DNA of 64,000 nucleotides from Streptococcus mitis NCTC 12261 (GTDB lineage: Bacteria; Bacillota; Bacilli; Lactobacillales; Streptococcaceae). The position numbers were made by a program, and so were the translations under genes. Shown here piece after piece: positions 31,983 to 40,477 of this stretch. The stretch covers positions 983,501 through 1,047,500 of the forward strand of contig NZ_CP028414.1 in assembly GCF_000148585.2 (NCBI RefSeq), given 5' to 3'. Under the pieces are notes generated by a model, which saw only the letters and a list, made by a program, of their open reading frames with translations, searched no databases and was not told where the DNA came from. Each line of letters begins with the position of its first letter. The stretch's first letter is position 1.

Positions 31983-33884
31983 TTACACCTGCTCCGATAA
32001 TTCTTCCCATTCAAGCATCGCTTCTTCCTGACGGTGGCTAATTTTGTCCAGTTCAGCCTGTAATTCCATCAGTTTGTCGGCATCGTTGGTTTCCAACATT
32101 TGTTCAGAAATGGCCTGGCTTTGACTTTCTAGCTCTTCAATTTCAGCTTCTAGACTTTCGATTTGTCGCATGAGTTTGCGAACTTCTTTTTGACTTTCTT
32201 TCTGAGCTTGATAGTCATTAACTGGACTTGCTTCTTTTGCTTGATTAGTAGTTGAAATTTCCTCAGTTTGAATCATTTCTACTTCTGCTTTCTTCTCGAC
32301 ATAGTAGTCGTAATCTCCAAGATAGAGAGTTGATCCATTCTCAGACAATTCCAGTACATGAGTTGCCACACGATTGATAAAGTAACGGTCGTGACTGACG
32401 AATAGAAGAGTTCCATCAAAGTCAATCAAGGCATTTTCCAACACTTCCTTGCTATCAATATCCAAGTGGTTGGTTGGCTCATCCAGAATCAAGAAGTTGT
32501 TGTTTTCCATGGAAAGTTTAGCCAGAAGTAAACGGGCTTTCTCGCCACCAGACAGCATGCCGACTGATTTTTTAACATCATCTCCTGAGAAAAGGAAGGC
32601 ACCTAGACGGTTACGAATTTCAACTTCTGGTGTCAGTTTAAAATCATTCCAGAGTTCATCCAGTACAGTATTACTTGGTGTCAGCTTGCTTTGGGTTTGG
32701 TCATAGTAACCAACCTCAACATTGGCGCCAAAGCGCTTCTCACCCTTGATAAAAGGAATCTGGTCCACAATAGACTTGATAAAGGTTGACTTGCCAATAC
32801 CATTTGGTCCAACAATAGCAACAGCATTCATCTTACGAAGGTCTAGGTTGATAGGATCTGACAATATTTCCCCATCATAGCCAATAGCTGCATTCTCAAC
32901 AGTCAAAACAACATTGCCCGACGTTTTTTCAGACTGGAAGGTCATGTTGGCTGATTTCTTGCCAGCTTCAGGTTTGTCCAAACGCTCCATTTTTTCCAGT
33001 TGTTTGCGTCGAGATTGGGCTCGTTTGGTCGTCGAAGCACGTACTAGATTGCGATTGACAAAGTCTTCCAGAGCAGCGATTTCCTTTTGTTGCTTTTCAT
33101 AGTTTTTTGCCTCAGTAGCTAGCTTTTGCTCCTTTAACTCAACAAAACGAGAGTAGTTGCCCACATAGCGATCCAAGGAATGCTTGGTCAAATCCAGCGT
33201 AATTGTCGCAACCTTGTCTAAGAAGTAACGGTCGTGGCTGACAATAATAAGGGCGCCGCTATAGTTTACCAAGTAATTCTCTAGCCAGGCAATGGTTTCA
33301 ATATCCAAGTGGTTGGTTGGCTCGTCCAAGACCAAGAGATTGGGCTTTTCAAGGAGCATTTTAGCCAGTGCCAGACGAGTATTTTGACCACCCGAAAGCT
33401 CGGCAATTTTCATCTGCCACATAGACTCGTCAAACTTAAATCCATTTAAAATCGCTCGTATATCAGCTTCATAGGTAAAGCCACCTGCTTGGCGAAAATT
33501 CTCAGATAAGCGGTCGTAATCTGACATCAGTTTATCCAAATCAGCACCAGACTTTTCTCCCATCTCTAGCTCCATCTGACGAAGTTGTTTCTCCGTCCGA
33601 CGCAAATCATCAAAGACATGAAGCATCTCATCGTAGATGGTATTTTCAGACTCAAAACGGCTATCTTGGGCTAGGTAAGACAGAGAAATATCTTTTTTCT
33701 TATTGATTTCTCCACTAGTTGGCTCCTCTTCTCCAACCAAAATCTTCAAAAGAGTAGACTTACCTGCACCATTTTTCCCAACAAGGGCTATCCGATCTCG
33801 TTCATCAACCTGCAGGTTTATATTATCAAAAAGAACCTCTCCTGCAAAAGAACGTTCAATTTTATTAGCTTGTAAAATAATCAT
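31983..33884 (-). CDS. ABC-F family ATPase (YdiF-like)
   Basis: Ribosome-associated ABC-F protein, 633 aa, with two ATPase domains and no membrane part. Walker A GKNGAGKST and GPNGIGKST, signatures LSGGQNTR and LSGGEKAR, and two DEPTNHLD Walker B boxes are all intact. An inter-domain linker (about residues 240-310) and a C-terminal coiled coil (about 560-630) match the YdiF/Uup housekeeping branch rather than known resistance factors. MIILQANKIERSF is the canonical start. The ATG at 33884 lies 6 nt after a -10 box with no Shine-Dalgarno, so it is predicted leaderless. Confidence 0.93.
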   Translation of the reverse strand: MIILQANKIERSFAGEVLFDNINLQVDERDRIALVGKNGAGKSTLLKILVGEEEPTSGEINKKKDISLSYLAQDSRFESENTIYDEMLHVFDDLRRTEKQLRQMELEMGEKSGADLDKLMSDYDRLSENFRQAGGFTYEADIRAILNGFKFDESMWQMKIAELSGGQNTRLALAKMLLEKPNLLVLDEPTNHLDIETIAWLENYLVNYSGALIIVSHDRYFLDKVATITLDLTKHSLDRYVGNYSRFVELKEQKLATEAKNYEKQQKEIAALEDFVNRNLVRASTTKRAQSRRKQLEKMERLDKPEAGKKSANMTFQSEKTSGNVVLTVENAAIGYDGEILSDPINLDLRKMNAVAIVGPNGIGKSTFIKSIVDQIPFIKGEKRFGANVEVGYYDQTQSKLTPSNTVLDELWNDFKLTPEVEIRNRLGAFLFSGDDVKKSVGMLSGGEKARLLLAKLSMENNNFLILDEPTNHLDIDSKEVLENALIDFDGTLLFVSHDRYFINRVATHVLELSENGSTLYLGDYDYYVEKKAEVEMIQTEEISTTNQAKEASPVNDYQAQKESQKEVRKLMRQIESLEAEIEELESQSQAISEQMLETNDADKLMELQAELDKISHRQEEAMLEWEELSEQV

Positions 33885-33890
33885 AAGAGT

Positions 33891-33919
33891 AGTATAGCAT
33901 GTTTCCCTAAGGCATTCAA
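33891..33919 (-). promoter_or_regulatory. ABC-F gene promoter, predicted leaderless start
   Basis: Minus strand -35 TTGAAT (33914-33919), 17-bp spacer, extended -10 TGC-TATACT (TATACT at 33891-33896), then ACTCTT and the ATG at 33884. The best promoter among the leaderless set. Confidence 0.75.
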
Positions 33920-33990
33920 GACTTGATAAACAGGCATATGTCACTACTTTTCTGAAAATTATGCTACCGTTTTACTAAAACGCTAAAAAG

Positions 33991-33999
33991 TGCTATAAT
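33991..33999 (+). promoter_or_regulatory. pgm promoter (extended -10)
   Basis: TGCTATAAT with TATAAT at 33994-33999, about 38 bp before the pgm ATG; AAGGAG serves as ribosome-binding site. Confidence 0.6.
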
Positions 34000-34037
34000 G
34001 TGAACGGTTAAAACAATTTACAAAAAGGAGAATTTCA

Positions 34038-35756
34038 ATGTCTTACCAAGAAAATTACCAGAAATGGGTTGATTTTGCGGAGCTTCCTGATTACCTTCGT
34101 CAAGATTTGGAAAATATGGACGAAAAAACTAAGGAAGATGCCTTCTATACAAATCTTGAATTTGGTACTGCAGGTATGCGTGGCTTGATTGGTGCTGGTA
34201 CAAACCGCATCAACATCTACGTTGTGCGTCAAGCTACTGAAGGATTGGCTCGTTTGATTGAGTCTAAAGGTGGAAACGAAAAAGAACGCGGTGTCGCAAT
34301 TGCCTACGATAGCCGTCACTTCTCACCTGAGTTTGCCTTTGAATCTGCGGCAGTTCTTGCTAAACACGGCATCAAATCTTACGTATTTGAAAGCCTTCGT
34401 CCAACTCCAGAACTATCATTTGCAGTTCGTCACCTCAACTGTTTTGCGGGTATCATGGTCACAGCCAGTCATAACCCTGCACCATTTAACGGATACAAGG
34501 TTTACGGTGAAGACGGTGGACAAATGCCTCCACACGACGCAGACGCTTTGACTACATATATCCGTGCAATCGAAAATCCATTTGCTGTAGAAGTTGCTGA
34601 TGTGGAAGCTGAAAAAGCTTCTGGCTTGATTGAAGTTATCGGCGAAGCTGTCGATGTTGAATACCTCAAAGAAGTTAAGGACGTAAACATCAACCCAGCC
34701 TTGATTGAAGAATTTGGTAAAGACATGAAAATTGTCTACACACCACTTCATGGTACTGGTGAAATGTTGGCTCGTCGCGCTCTTGCCCAAGCAGGATTTG
34801 ACTCTGTTCAAGTCGTTGAAGCGCAAGCAACTGCCGATCCTGACTTCTCAACTGTAAAATCTCCAAACCCAGAAAGCCAAGCAGCCTTTGCCCTTGCTGA
34901 AGAACTTGGTCGTCAAGTTGGTGCAGATGTTCTTGTGGCAACTGACCCAGACGCTGACCGTGTTGGTGTTGAAGTTCTTCAAAAAGATGGTAGCTACCTC
35001 AACCTTTCAGGTAACCAAATCGGTGCTATCATGGCTAAATACATCTTGGAAGCCCACAAAAACGCTGGAACTCTTCCAGAAAACGCAGCCCTCTGCAAAT
35101 CTATCGTATCAACTGACTTGGTAACGAAGATTGCTGAAAGCTACGGCGCAACCATGTTCAACGTTTTGACAGGTTTCAAATTTATCGCTGAAAAAATCCA
35201 AGAATTCGAAGAAAAACACAATCACACATACATGATGGGATTTGAAGAAAGCTTCGGTTACTTGATTAAACCTTTCGTACGTGATAAAGACGCTATTCAA
35301 GCCGTTCTTGTCGTTGCTGAACTTGCTGCCTACTACCGTTCTCGTGGTTTGACACTTGCTGACGGTATCGAAGAAATCTACAAAGAATACGGCTACTACG
35401 CAGAAAAAACTATCTCTGTTACCCTTTCAGGTGTTGATGGTGCTGAACAAATCAAAGCGATTATGGCTAAATTCCGTAACAACGCTCCAAAAGAATGGAA
35501 TGCAACAGCTATCACTGTAGTAGAAGACTTCAAGGCTCAAACTGCCACTGCTGCTGACGGTACTGTTACAAATTTGACAACTCCTCCAAGTGATGTTTTG
35601 AAATACACACTTGCTGACGGTTCATGGATTGCTGTTCGCCCTTCAGGTACAGAACCAAAAATCAAGTTCTACATTGCAGTTGTAGGTGAAACCAACGAAG
35701 AATCACAAGCTAAAATCGCTAACATCGAAGCAGAAATCAATGCTTTTGTAAAATAA
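34038..35756 (+). CDS. pgmA: Phosphoglucomutase / phosphomannomutase
   Basis: Alpha-D-phosphohexomutase, 572 aa, interconverting glucose-6- and glucose-1-phosphate. This feeds glycogen (GlgC), capsule and teichoic-acid precursors. The phosphoserine active-site loop is TASHNPAPFNGYK, the metal loop is DPDADRVG, the sugar loop is GFEESFGY, and the C-terminal phosphate-binding loop is RPSGTEPK. Strong codon bias suggests high expression. Own promoter and terminator, monocistronic, divergent from the ABC-F gene. Confidence 0.96.
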   Translation: MSYQENYQKWVDFAELPDYLRQDLENMDEKTKEDAFYTNLEFGTAGMRGLIGAGTNRINIYVVRQATEGLARLIESKGGNEKERGVAIAYDSRHFSPEFAFESAAVLAKHGIKSYVFESLRPTPELSFAVRHLNCFAGIMVTASHNPAPFNGYKVYGEDGGQMPPHDADALTTYIRAIENPFAVEVADVEAEKASGLIEVIGEAVDVEYLKEVKDVNINPALIEEFGKDMKIVYTPLHGTGEMLARRALAQAGFDSVQVVEAQATADPDFSTVKSPNPESQAAFALAEELGRQVGADVLVATDPDADRVGVEVLQKDGSYLNLSGNQIGAIMAKYILEAHKNAGTLPENAALCKSIVSTDLVTKIAESYGATMFNVLTGFKFIAEKIQEFEEKHNHTYMMGFEESFGYLIKPFVRDKDAIQAVLVVAELAAYYRSRGLTLADGIEEIYKEYGYYAEKTISVTLSGVDGAEQIKAIMAKFRNNAPKEWNATAITVVEDFKAQTATAADGTVTNLTTPPSDVLKYTLADGSWIAVRPSGTEPKIKFYIAVVGETNEESQAKIANIEAEINAFVK

Positions 35757-35763
35757 AGCCCTA

Positions 35764-35800
35764 TAAAAGATGAGACCAACCAATCTCATCTTTTTTTCGT
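35764..35800 (+). terminator. Terminator after pgm
   Basis: AAAAGATGAGA (35765-35775) and TCTCATCTTTT (35784-35794) with an 8-nt loop, then more T; 8 bp after the stop codon. Confidence 0.85.
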
Positions 35801-35867
35801 ATCAAATCTAAGCAATTTTAGAAACTTTATGGCATACTAGACTTATCAATGAAAGCGAGGTAATCTC

Positions 35868-36215
35868 ATGGAACAATTTTTAGATAATATCAAAGACCTT
35901 GAAGTCACTACAGTAGCGCGTGCGGAAGAAGCTCTTGATAAAAAAGAAACTGCAACCTTCTTTATCGGTCGCAAAACTTGCCCTTACTGCCGTAAATTTG
36001 CTGGTACCTTGGCAGGTGTCGTAGCTGACACTAAAGCTCACATCTACTTCATCAACAGTGAAGAACCAAGCCAACTCAATGAGTTGCAAGCATTCCGCTC
36101 ACGCTACGGAATCCCAACTGTACCAGGATTTGTTCACATTGCGGATGGACAAATCAATGTCCGTTGCGACTCTTCAATGTCAGCACAAGAAATCAAAGAT
36201 TTCGCTGGATTGTAA
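35868..36215 (+). CDS. Thioredoxin-like bacteriocin transport accessory protein
   Basis: Small thioredoxin-fold protein, 115 aa, with active site CPYC (RKTCPYCRKFAG) and cis-Pro region GIPTVPGF. Such proteins are annotated as bacteriocin transport accessory proteins because relatives occur in bacteriocin loci, but no bacteriocin genes are near here, so a general cytosolic redox role is as likely. Start ATG with GCGAGG; -10 CATACT about 30 bp upstream. Confidence 0.85.
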   Translation: MEQFLDNIKDLEVTTVARAEEALDKKETATFFIGRKTCPYCRKFAGTLAGVVADTKAHIYFINSEEPSQLNELQAFRSRYGIPTVPGFVHIADGQINVRCDSSMSAQEIKDFAGL

Positions 36216-36242
36216 AAAAGCCACTCATCGAGTGGTTTTTAA
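36216..36242. terminator. Bidirectional terminator between the thioredoxin-like and channel genes
   Basis: AAAAGCCACT / AGTGGTTTTT hairpin with short loop and A/T tracts on both sides; overlaps the region just after the thioredoxin-like stop codon. Confidence 0.75.
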
Positions 36243-36252
36243 ATGGTCAAAA

Positions 36253-36930
36253 TTACGTTTTTTCAAGCAAATCTTGTATCATCCGATGCAGTTCTTCGAT
36301 TTTCTCAGATTGTTTCTCTATTAATATTCTTTGGCCCGATAATTCGTCTTGGAGTTTATCAAGTTTTATCTGTTCATCTGGATTATCTTTTACAAAAAAG
36401 TTCGTCAAGGCACTTGTTAACATTCCTATTGTACTAATCCCTACCAACATTAATAAAAAAGCTAGCCATTTCCCAAAAAGGGAAACTGGAACAATATCAC
36501 CATAACCAACAGTGGTTACTGTCACAAGAGCCCACCAAAGACTATCTGAGAAAGATTTTTCTTCAACTACAGATAAAATTGAACTTCCTACTAGAACAAT
36601 AAAAATATTAACATACAAGATATAAATCAGGCCATTTGTCCGTAAGAATCTACTAATTTTTCTTTCTAATTTACCTGTAAGTCCAATTATTCTAAGTAAA
36701 CGAGTCAGTTTCAGTAATTTTGTCAGCCTTGCTAAGCGGAAGATACGCCCTAATCGCAATACTGTAAAAATAGCATTTAAAGGAAGGATAGCTAACAAGT
36801 CAAAGATATTTTCAAGTATAAACCTCCATTTTGCTTTACTTGAAAAGAACCGCCAACTATAATCTACCACAAACACAAACCAAAGTAGCAAGTCAATAAT
36901 ACTGTATGGAGGACTGTCTAAATCAATCAT
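36253..36930 (-). CDS. Voltage-gated potassium channel, apparently 5'-truncated
   Basis: Kv-type ion channel subunit. The selectivity filter TVGYGD is intact, the S4 voltage-sensor-like helix has Arg/Lys at regular steps (RLGRIFRLARLTKLLKLTRLL), and S2, S3, S5 and S6 are present, then a C-terminal coiled coil (about residues 185-222). The only usable start is the ATG at 36930 (225 aa). Yet the same frame stays open 14 codons upstream and encodes YILVLLGFAE, part of the S1 helix, before reaching TGA, which is the relE stop codon. So the first helix is cut off where relE ends. Either the channel lost its 5' end when relBE arrived, or it uses an unusual start. Confidence 0.8.
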   Translation of the reverse strand: MIDLDSPPYSIIDLLLWFVFVVDYSWRFFSSKAKWRFILENIFDLLAILPLNAIFTVLRLGRIFRLARLTKLLKLTRLLRIIGLTGKLERKISRFLRTNGLIYILYVNIFIVLVGSSILSVVEEKSFSDSLWWALVTVTTVGYGDIVPVSLFGKWLAFLLMLVGISTIGMLTSALTNFFVKDNPDEQIKLDKLQDELSGQRILIEKQSEKIEELHRMIQDLLEKT

Positions 36931-36972
36931 CTCAGCAAATCCAAGTAATACCAGAATATACTCAACTTTAAT

Positions 36973-37236
36973 TCAATAAATATCTCTCCGATGACCAACT
37001 TCTAAAGTAGCAATGACTAATTCATCATCTACAATTTGTACGATAACTCGATAATTACCAATTCTATAGCGCCATTGACCAACGCGATTACCAACCAAAG
37101 CCTTTCCGTGTCGTCTTGGGTCTTCCAAAACATTGGTTTGTAAATAGTTTGTAATTATCTTCTGCGTATAACGATCCAATTTTTTCAATTGCTTGATGAA
37201 ACGTCTTGTTGGAACTAATTTATACAAATTATTCAT
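36973..37236 (-). CDS. relE: RelE/ParE superfamily toxin (RelE2-like)
   Basis: Type II toxin, 87 aa, expected to be a ribosome-dependent mRNA interferase. The RelE core is visible: FIKQLKKLD, LVGNRVGQWRYRIGNYRVI and the C-terminal HRRDIY with basic residues. It overlaps the antitoxin gene by 8 bp, the standard arrangement. The pair sits between vicX and a channel gene, the same locus as RelBE2 of pneumococcus. Its stop codon lies 42 bp before the channel ATG, so the channel may be co-transcribed. Confidence 0.9.
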   Translation of the reverse strand: MNNLYKLVPTRRFIKQLKKLDRYTQKIITNYLQTNVLEDPRRHGKALVGNRVGQWRYRIGNYRVIVQIVDDELVIATLEVGHRRDIY

Positions 37237-37471
37237 CCTCCAAGCCTAAATCATGCATCATTTCTTCCCAAGTAATGGGTTCAACTCCTTTTTCCAAGTC
37301 TTCTAAATACTCTTGATAGGCTAAATCTGCCACACGAGCATCGTATTCATCTTCTAGAGCTTCAAGAGTTTTGGTGCGGATAAGTTCCGACAGGGAAACC
37401 CCTTCAAACTTAGCCATTGCTTTCATAAATGTTTTATCAGCTTCAGAAACTTTTAATGTAATAGTAGTCAT
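37229..37471 (-). CDS. relB: RelB antitoxin (RelB2-like)
   Basis: Antitoxin and autorepressor, 80 aa: ribbon-helix-helix N-terminus (MTTITLKVSEADKTFMKAMA) and an acidic C-terminus that wraps the toxin. The ATG at 37471 is chosen by homology and by GGGAG 8 nt upstream; the open frame continues 20 codons further into the promoter and should not be used. Expression is expected to be autoregulated through the palindrome at its promoter. Confidence 0.9.
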   Translation of the reverse strand: MTTITLKVSEADKTFMKAMAKFEGVSLSELIRTKTLEALEDEYDARVADLAYQEYLEDLEKGVEPITWEEMMHDLGLEDE

Positions 37472-37494
37472 CTTTTGCACTCCCTTTTTTAATA

Positions 37495-37531
37495 GTAACA
37501 CCATTGTATTACTTTTTAGGTGTTCAGTCAA
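37495..37531 (-). promoter_or_regulatory. relBE promoter and operator
   Basis: Minus strand -35 TTGACT (37526-37531), 17-bp spacer, -10 TACAAT (37503-37508). A palindrome GTAATACAATGGTGTTAC (37495-37512) covers the -10, as expected for RelB autorepression. Confidence 0.75.
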
Positions 37532-37534
37532 TAT

Positions 37535-37562
37535 AAAAAGAACACCTTCTTAGCGTTCTTTC
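37535..37562 (-). terminator. Terminator after vicX
   Basis: AAAGAAC / GTTCTTT arms followed by T-run on the minus strand, ending the vicRKX transcript immediately before the relBE promoter. Confidence 0.65.
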
Positions 37563-38371
37563 TATATATCTGTCAATGGTGTTGCGGTATCTGGTGAGGT
37601 ATCATATACCTTAAAGTCTATCCCAACTCCAAGATCAGCTTGAGCCAACTGATTTACCATGGTCATATGAGCCAGTTCCTTGATATTGTTCTCCTTAGAT
37701 AAATGACCAAGGTAGATTTTCTTAGTGCGGTTTCCCAAGGTACGAATCATAGCTTCAGCACCGTCCTCGTTAGAAAGGTGACCCAGATCCGATAGTATTC
37801 GTTGTTTGAGTCGCCAAGCGTAAGAACCTGCTCGCAAAATCTCTACATCATGGTTGGACTCGATAAGATAGCCATCTGCATTCTCGACAATTCCTGCCAT
37901 ACGGTCACTAACATAACCTGTATCTGTCAAAAGGACAAAACTCTTGTCATCCTTCATAAAGCGATAGAACTGCGGTGCGACTGCATCATGACTTACACCA
38001 AAACTCTCGATGTCGATATCTCCAAAGGTTTTTGTTTTGCCCATTTCAAAGATATGCTTTTGCGAAGAATCCACCTTGCCAAGATACTTGCTATTTTCCA
38101 TAGCCTGCCAGGTCTTTTCATTGGCGTAAAGATCCATACCATACTTGCGAGCCAACACACCGACTCCATGGATATGGTCTGAATGCTCATGGGTAATCAA
38201 AATGGCATCCAAGTCTTCTGGCTTGCGATTTATTTCAGCAAGTAGGCTGGTGATTTTCTTACCAGATAAGCCTGCATCCACTAAAAGTTTCTTTTTTGGC
38301 GTTTCCAGATAAAAGGAATTTCCACTGGAACCCGACGCTAAAATACTGTATTTAAAGCCTGTTTCACTCAT
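37562..38371 (-). CDS. vicX: VicX (YycJ) metallo-beta-lactamase-fold protein
   Basis: Cytosolic MBL-fold hydrolase, 269 aa, third gene of the vicRKX operon. The metal-binding HxHxDH motif is THEHSDHIHG, with further ligands in FGVSHDA, TDTGYVS and LGHLS. Relatives (YycJ) are proposed to be nucleases acting in DNA repair or coordination of cell division; the substrate is not settled. The start overlaps the vicK stop by 8 bp. Confidence 0.93.
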   Translation of the reverse strand: MSETGFKYSILASGSSGNSFYLETPKKKLLVDAGLSGKKITSLLAEINRKPEDLDAILITHEHSDHIHGVGVLARKYGMDLYANEKTWQAMENSKYLGKVDSSQKHIFEMGKTKTFGDIDIESFGVSHDAVAPQFYRFMKDDKSFVLLTDTGYVSDRMAGIVENADGYLIESNHDVEILRAGSYAWRLKQRILSDLGHLSNEDGAEAMIRTLGNRTKKIYLGHLSKENNIKELAHMTMVNQLAQADLGVGIDFKVYDTSPDTATPLTDI

Positions 38372-39722
38372 TCTGGTCTTCTATTTCGTCCTCCCATACT
38401 TCTTCCTTCACTGCATCCTTATCATAAGGGAGCACAATGGTAAAGGTTGATCCCTTACCATATATACTCTTGGCCCAAATAAAACCATTATGTTGTTTGA
38501 TAATTTCTTTAGCGATAGACAGTCCTAGCCCTGTTCCACCTTGAGCACGGCTTCTAGCACGATCCACACGGTAGAAACGGTCAAAGATACGTGGCAAATC
38601 CTGCTTAGGAATACCCAATCCTTGGTCTGAGATGGATAAAATCATCTGATCATCAGTCGTCTTCATGGTCACTGTGATTTTTCCACCATCTGGAGAATAT
38701 TTAATGGCATTGTTGAGAATATTATCAATCACCTGCGTCATCTTGTCTGTATCAATTTCAATCCAGACAGACGTAATCGGATAATCTCTAACCAATTCAT
38801 ATTTCTTTTCTTCGTCTGATCCCCTCATCTTATCAAAGCGGTTAAGAATAAAGGTAATAAAGGCTGTGAAGTTAATCAGTTCCACATCTAGGTGACTAGT
38901 TGCATTATCAATTCGAGAAAGATGGAGAAGGTCTGTCACCATCCGCATCATACGGTTGGTTTCGTCTAGAGACACCTTGATAAAGTCTGGTGCAACAGGT
39001 TCTGACAAGGCTCCCTCATCCAAGGCTTCAAGATAGGATTTTACACTAGTCAGAGGCGTCCGTAACTCATGACTAACGTTGGAAACAAAGAGTCTTCGTT
39101 CGCGTTCTTCCTTCTCCTGCTCCGTCGTATCATGCAAAACAGCTACCAAACCTGAGATAAATCCAGACTCACGACGCACCAAGGCGAAGCGTACACGAAG
39201 GCTCAGATACTCACCATTGGCATCCTGAGAATCAATCATGAGTTCAGGAACTTGGGTAATCAAATCACGAAGTTCATACTCATCTTCAATCTTAAGTAAT
39301 TCTAGAATACTTTTATTGAGAACATCTTCCTTCTGAACACCTAGCTGTTTCTTAGCCATGTCATTAATCATAGTAATCTTACCACGACGATTGGTCGCGA
39401 GGACTCCATCTGTCATGTAAGAGAGGATACTGTGCAATCGTTTACTCTCTTGTTCCAGATTTTCTTGGGTCAAACGGATTACTTCTGATAAATCATTGAG
39501 ATTATTGGTAATATTAGTGATTTCAGAGCTTCCCTGCATATCCAATACCTGAGAATAATCTCCTGCAATCAAGTCTTTAACTTTTTGATTAATTTGCTTC
39601 AACCGAATATTATCTCGCCGATTTTCTAGCAAAAGCAAGGTAACAATCAAGATAAAACCCAATAAAATTAAAATGAAGATAAAATCACTAGTAAGAATAT
39701 TTTTTCTAATCAATTCAATCAT
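38364..39722 (-). CDS. vicK: VicK (WalK) sensor histidine kinase
   Basis: Membrane sensor of the essential WalRK/VicRK system controlling cell-wall hydrolases, 452 aa. One N-terminal transmembrane helix (about residues 13-33) and almost no extracellular part, as in streptococci. Then HAMP (about 35-90), PAS (about 95-200), the dimerisation/phosphoacceptor domain with His218 in [11 protein letters not shown], and the ATPase domain with [17 protein letters not shown] and GGTGLGLSI. The start overlaps vicR by 8 bp. Confidence 0.96.
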   Translation of the reverse strand: MIELIRKNILTSDFIFILILLGFILIVTLLLLENRRDNIRLKQINQKVKDLIAGDYSQVLDMQGSSEITNITNNLNDLSEVIRLTQENLEQESKRLHSILSYMTDGVLATNRRGKITMINDMAKKQLGVQKEDVLNKSILELLKIEDEYELRDLITQVPELMIDSQDANGEYLSLRVRFALVRRESGFISGLVAVLHDTTEQEKEERERRLFVSNVSHELRTPLTSVKSYLEALDEGALSEPVAPDFIKVSLDETNRMMRMVTDLLHLSRIDNATSHLDVELINFTAFITFILNRFDKMRGSDEEKKYELVRDYPITSVWIEIDTDKMTQVIDNILNNAIKYSPDGGKITVTMKTTDDQMILSISDQGLGIPKQDLPRIFDRFYRVDRARSRAQGGTGLGLSIAKEIIKQHNGFIWAKSIYGKGSTFTIVLPYDKDAVKEEVWEDEIEDQNE

Positions 39723-40422
39723 TATTTCTCATATAATAACCAACACCACGACGTGTTAGGATATACTCTGGACGACTAGGTGTATCTTCAATCTTCTCAC
39801 GCAAACGTCTGATAGTTACGTCAACAGTCCGAACATCTCCGAAATAATCATACCCCCAGACCGTTTCAAGCAAGTGTTCACGGGTAATCACTTGACCAAT
39901 ATGAGAAGCCAAGTGGTACAAAAGTTCAAATTCACGGTGGGTCAAGTCTAGTTCTTCACCATATTTTTTAGCCACATAGGCATCTGGTACAATCTCCAAG
40001 TCCCCAATTTGCAAAGGTTGGGTTTTCTTTTCATCTGACTCTTGATTATCTACAGAAACCAAGTCCGTACGACGAAGAAGAGCTTTAACACGCGCCTGCA
40101 ACTCACGATTTGAGAAGGGTTTTGTCACATAGTCATCCGCTCCAAGCTCCAAACCAATAACCTTATCAAATTCGCTGTCTTTAGCTGACAGCATGATAAT
40201 AGGAACACTACTCGTCTTACGAATAGTCTTTGCAACTTCTAAACCATCAATTTCGGGAAGCATCAAATCCAGAATAATAATATCTGGTTGCTCTGCTTCA
40301 AATTGTTCTAGTGCTTCACGACCATTAAAAGCAGTTACAACCTCGTAACCTTCCTTGGTCATATTAAACTTGATAATATCCGAGATTGGTTTTTCATCAT
40401 CTACAATTAATATTTTTTTCAT
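39715..40422 (-). CDS. vicR: VicR (WalR) response regulator
   Basis: OmpR-family response regulator, 235 aa, essential in pneumococcus mainly through control of the PcsB hydrolase. Receiver domain with phosphoacceptor Asp52 ([12 protein letters not shown]) and acidic pair DDE; C-terminal winged helix (about residues 135-233, [17 protein letters not shown]). AAAAGGTG precedes the ATG; an extended -10 lies 20 bp upstream. Confidence 0.97.
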   Translation of the reverse strand: MKKILIVDDEKPISDIIKFNMTKEGYEVVTAFNGREALEQFEAEQPDIIILDLMLPEIDGLEVAKTIRKTSSVPIIMLSAKDSEFDKVIGLELGADDYVTKPFSNRELQARVKALLRRTDLVSVDNQESDEKKTQPLQIGDLEIVPDAYVAKKYGEELDLTHREFELLYHLASHIGQVITREHLLETVWGYDYFGDVRTVDVTIRRLREKIEDTPSRPEYILTRRGVGYYMRNND

Positions 40423-40443
40423 TTGTTCACCTTTTTCTCTACT

Positions 40444-40452
40444 ATTATATCA
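40444..40452 (-). promoter_or_regulatory. vicRKX promoter (extended -10)
   Basis: Minus strand TGATATAAT, with TATAAT at 40444-40449, directly behind the mutY stop codon; predicted 5' leader is about 15 nt and contains the Shine-Dalgarno. Confidence 0.6.
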
Positions 40453-40477
40453 AAAAAATAAAAAGAAGACACAATAG

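Noticed and set aside
31983-33884. ABC-F protein as an antibiotic-resistance factor
   Set aside because: Domain layout with a C-terminal coiled coil fits the housekeeping YdiF/Uup branch; nothing in the linker points to a resistance type.
34416-34826. 136-codon open frame antisense to pgm
   Set aside because: Same reason: shadow of a strongly codon-biased gene, no start signal, no recognisable protein.
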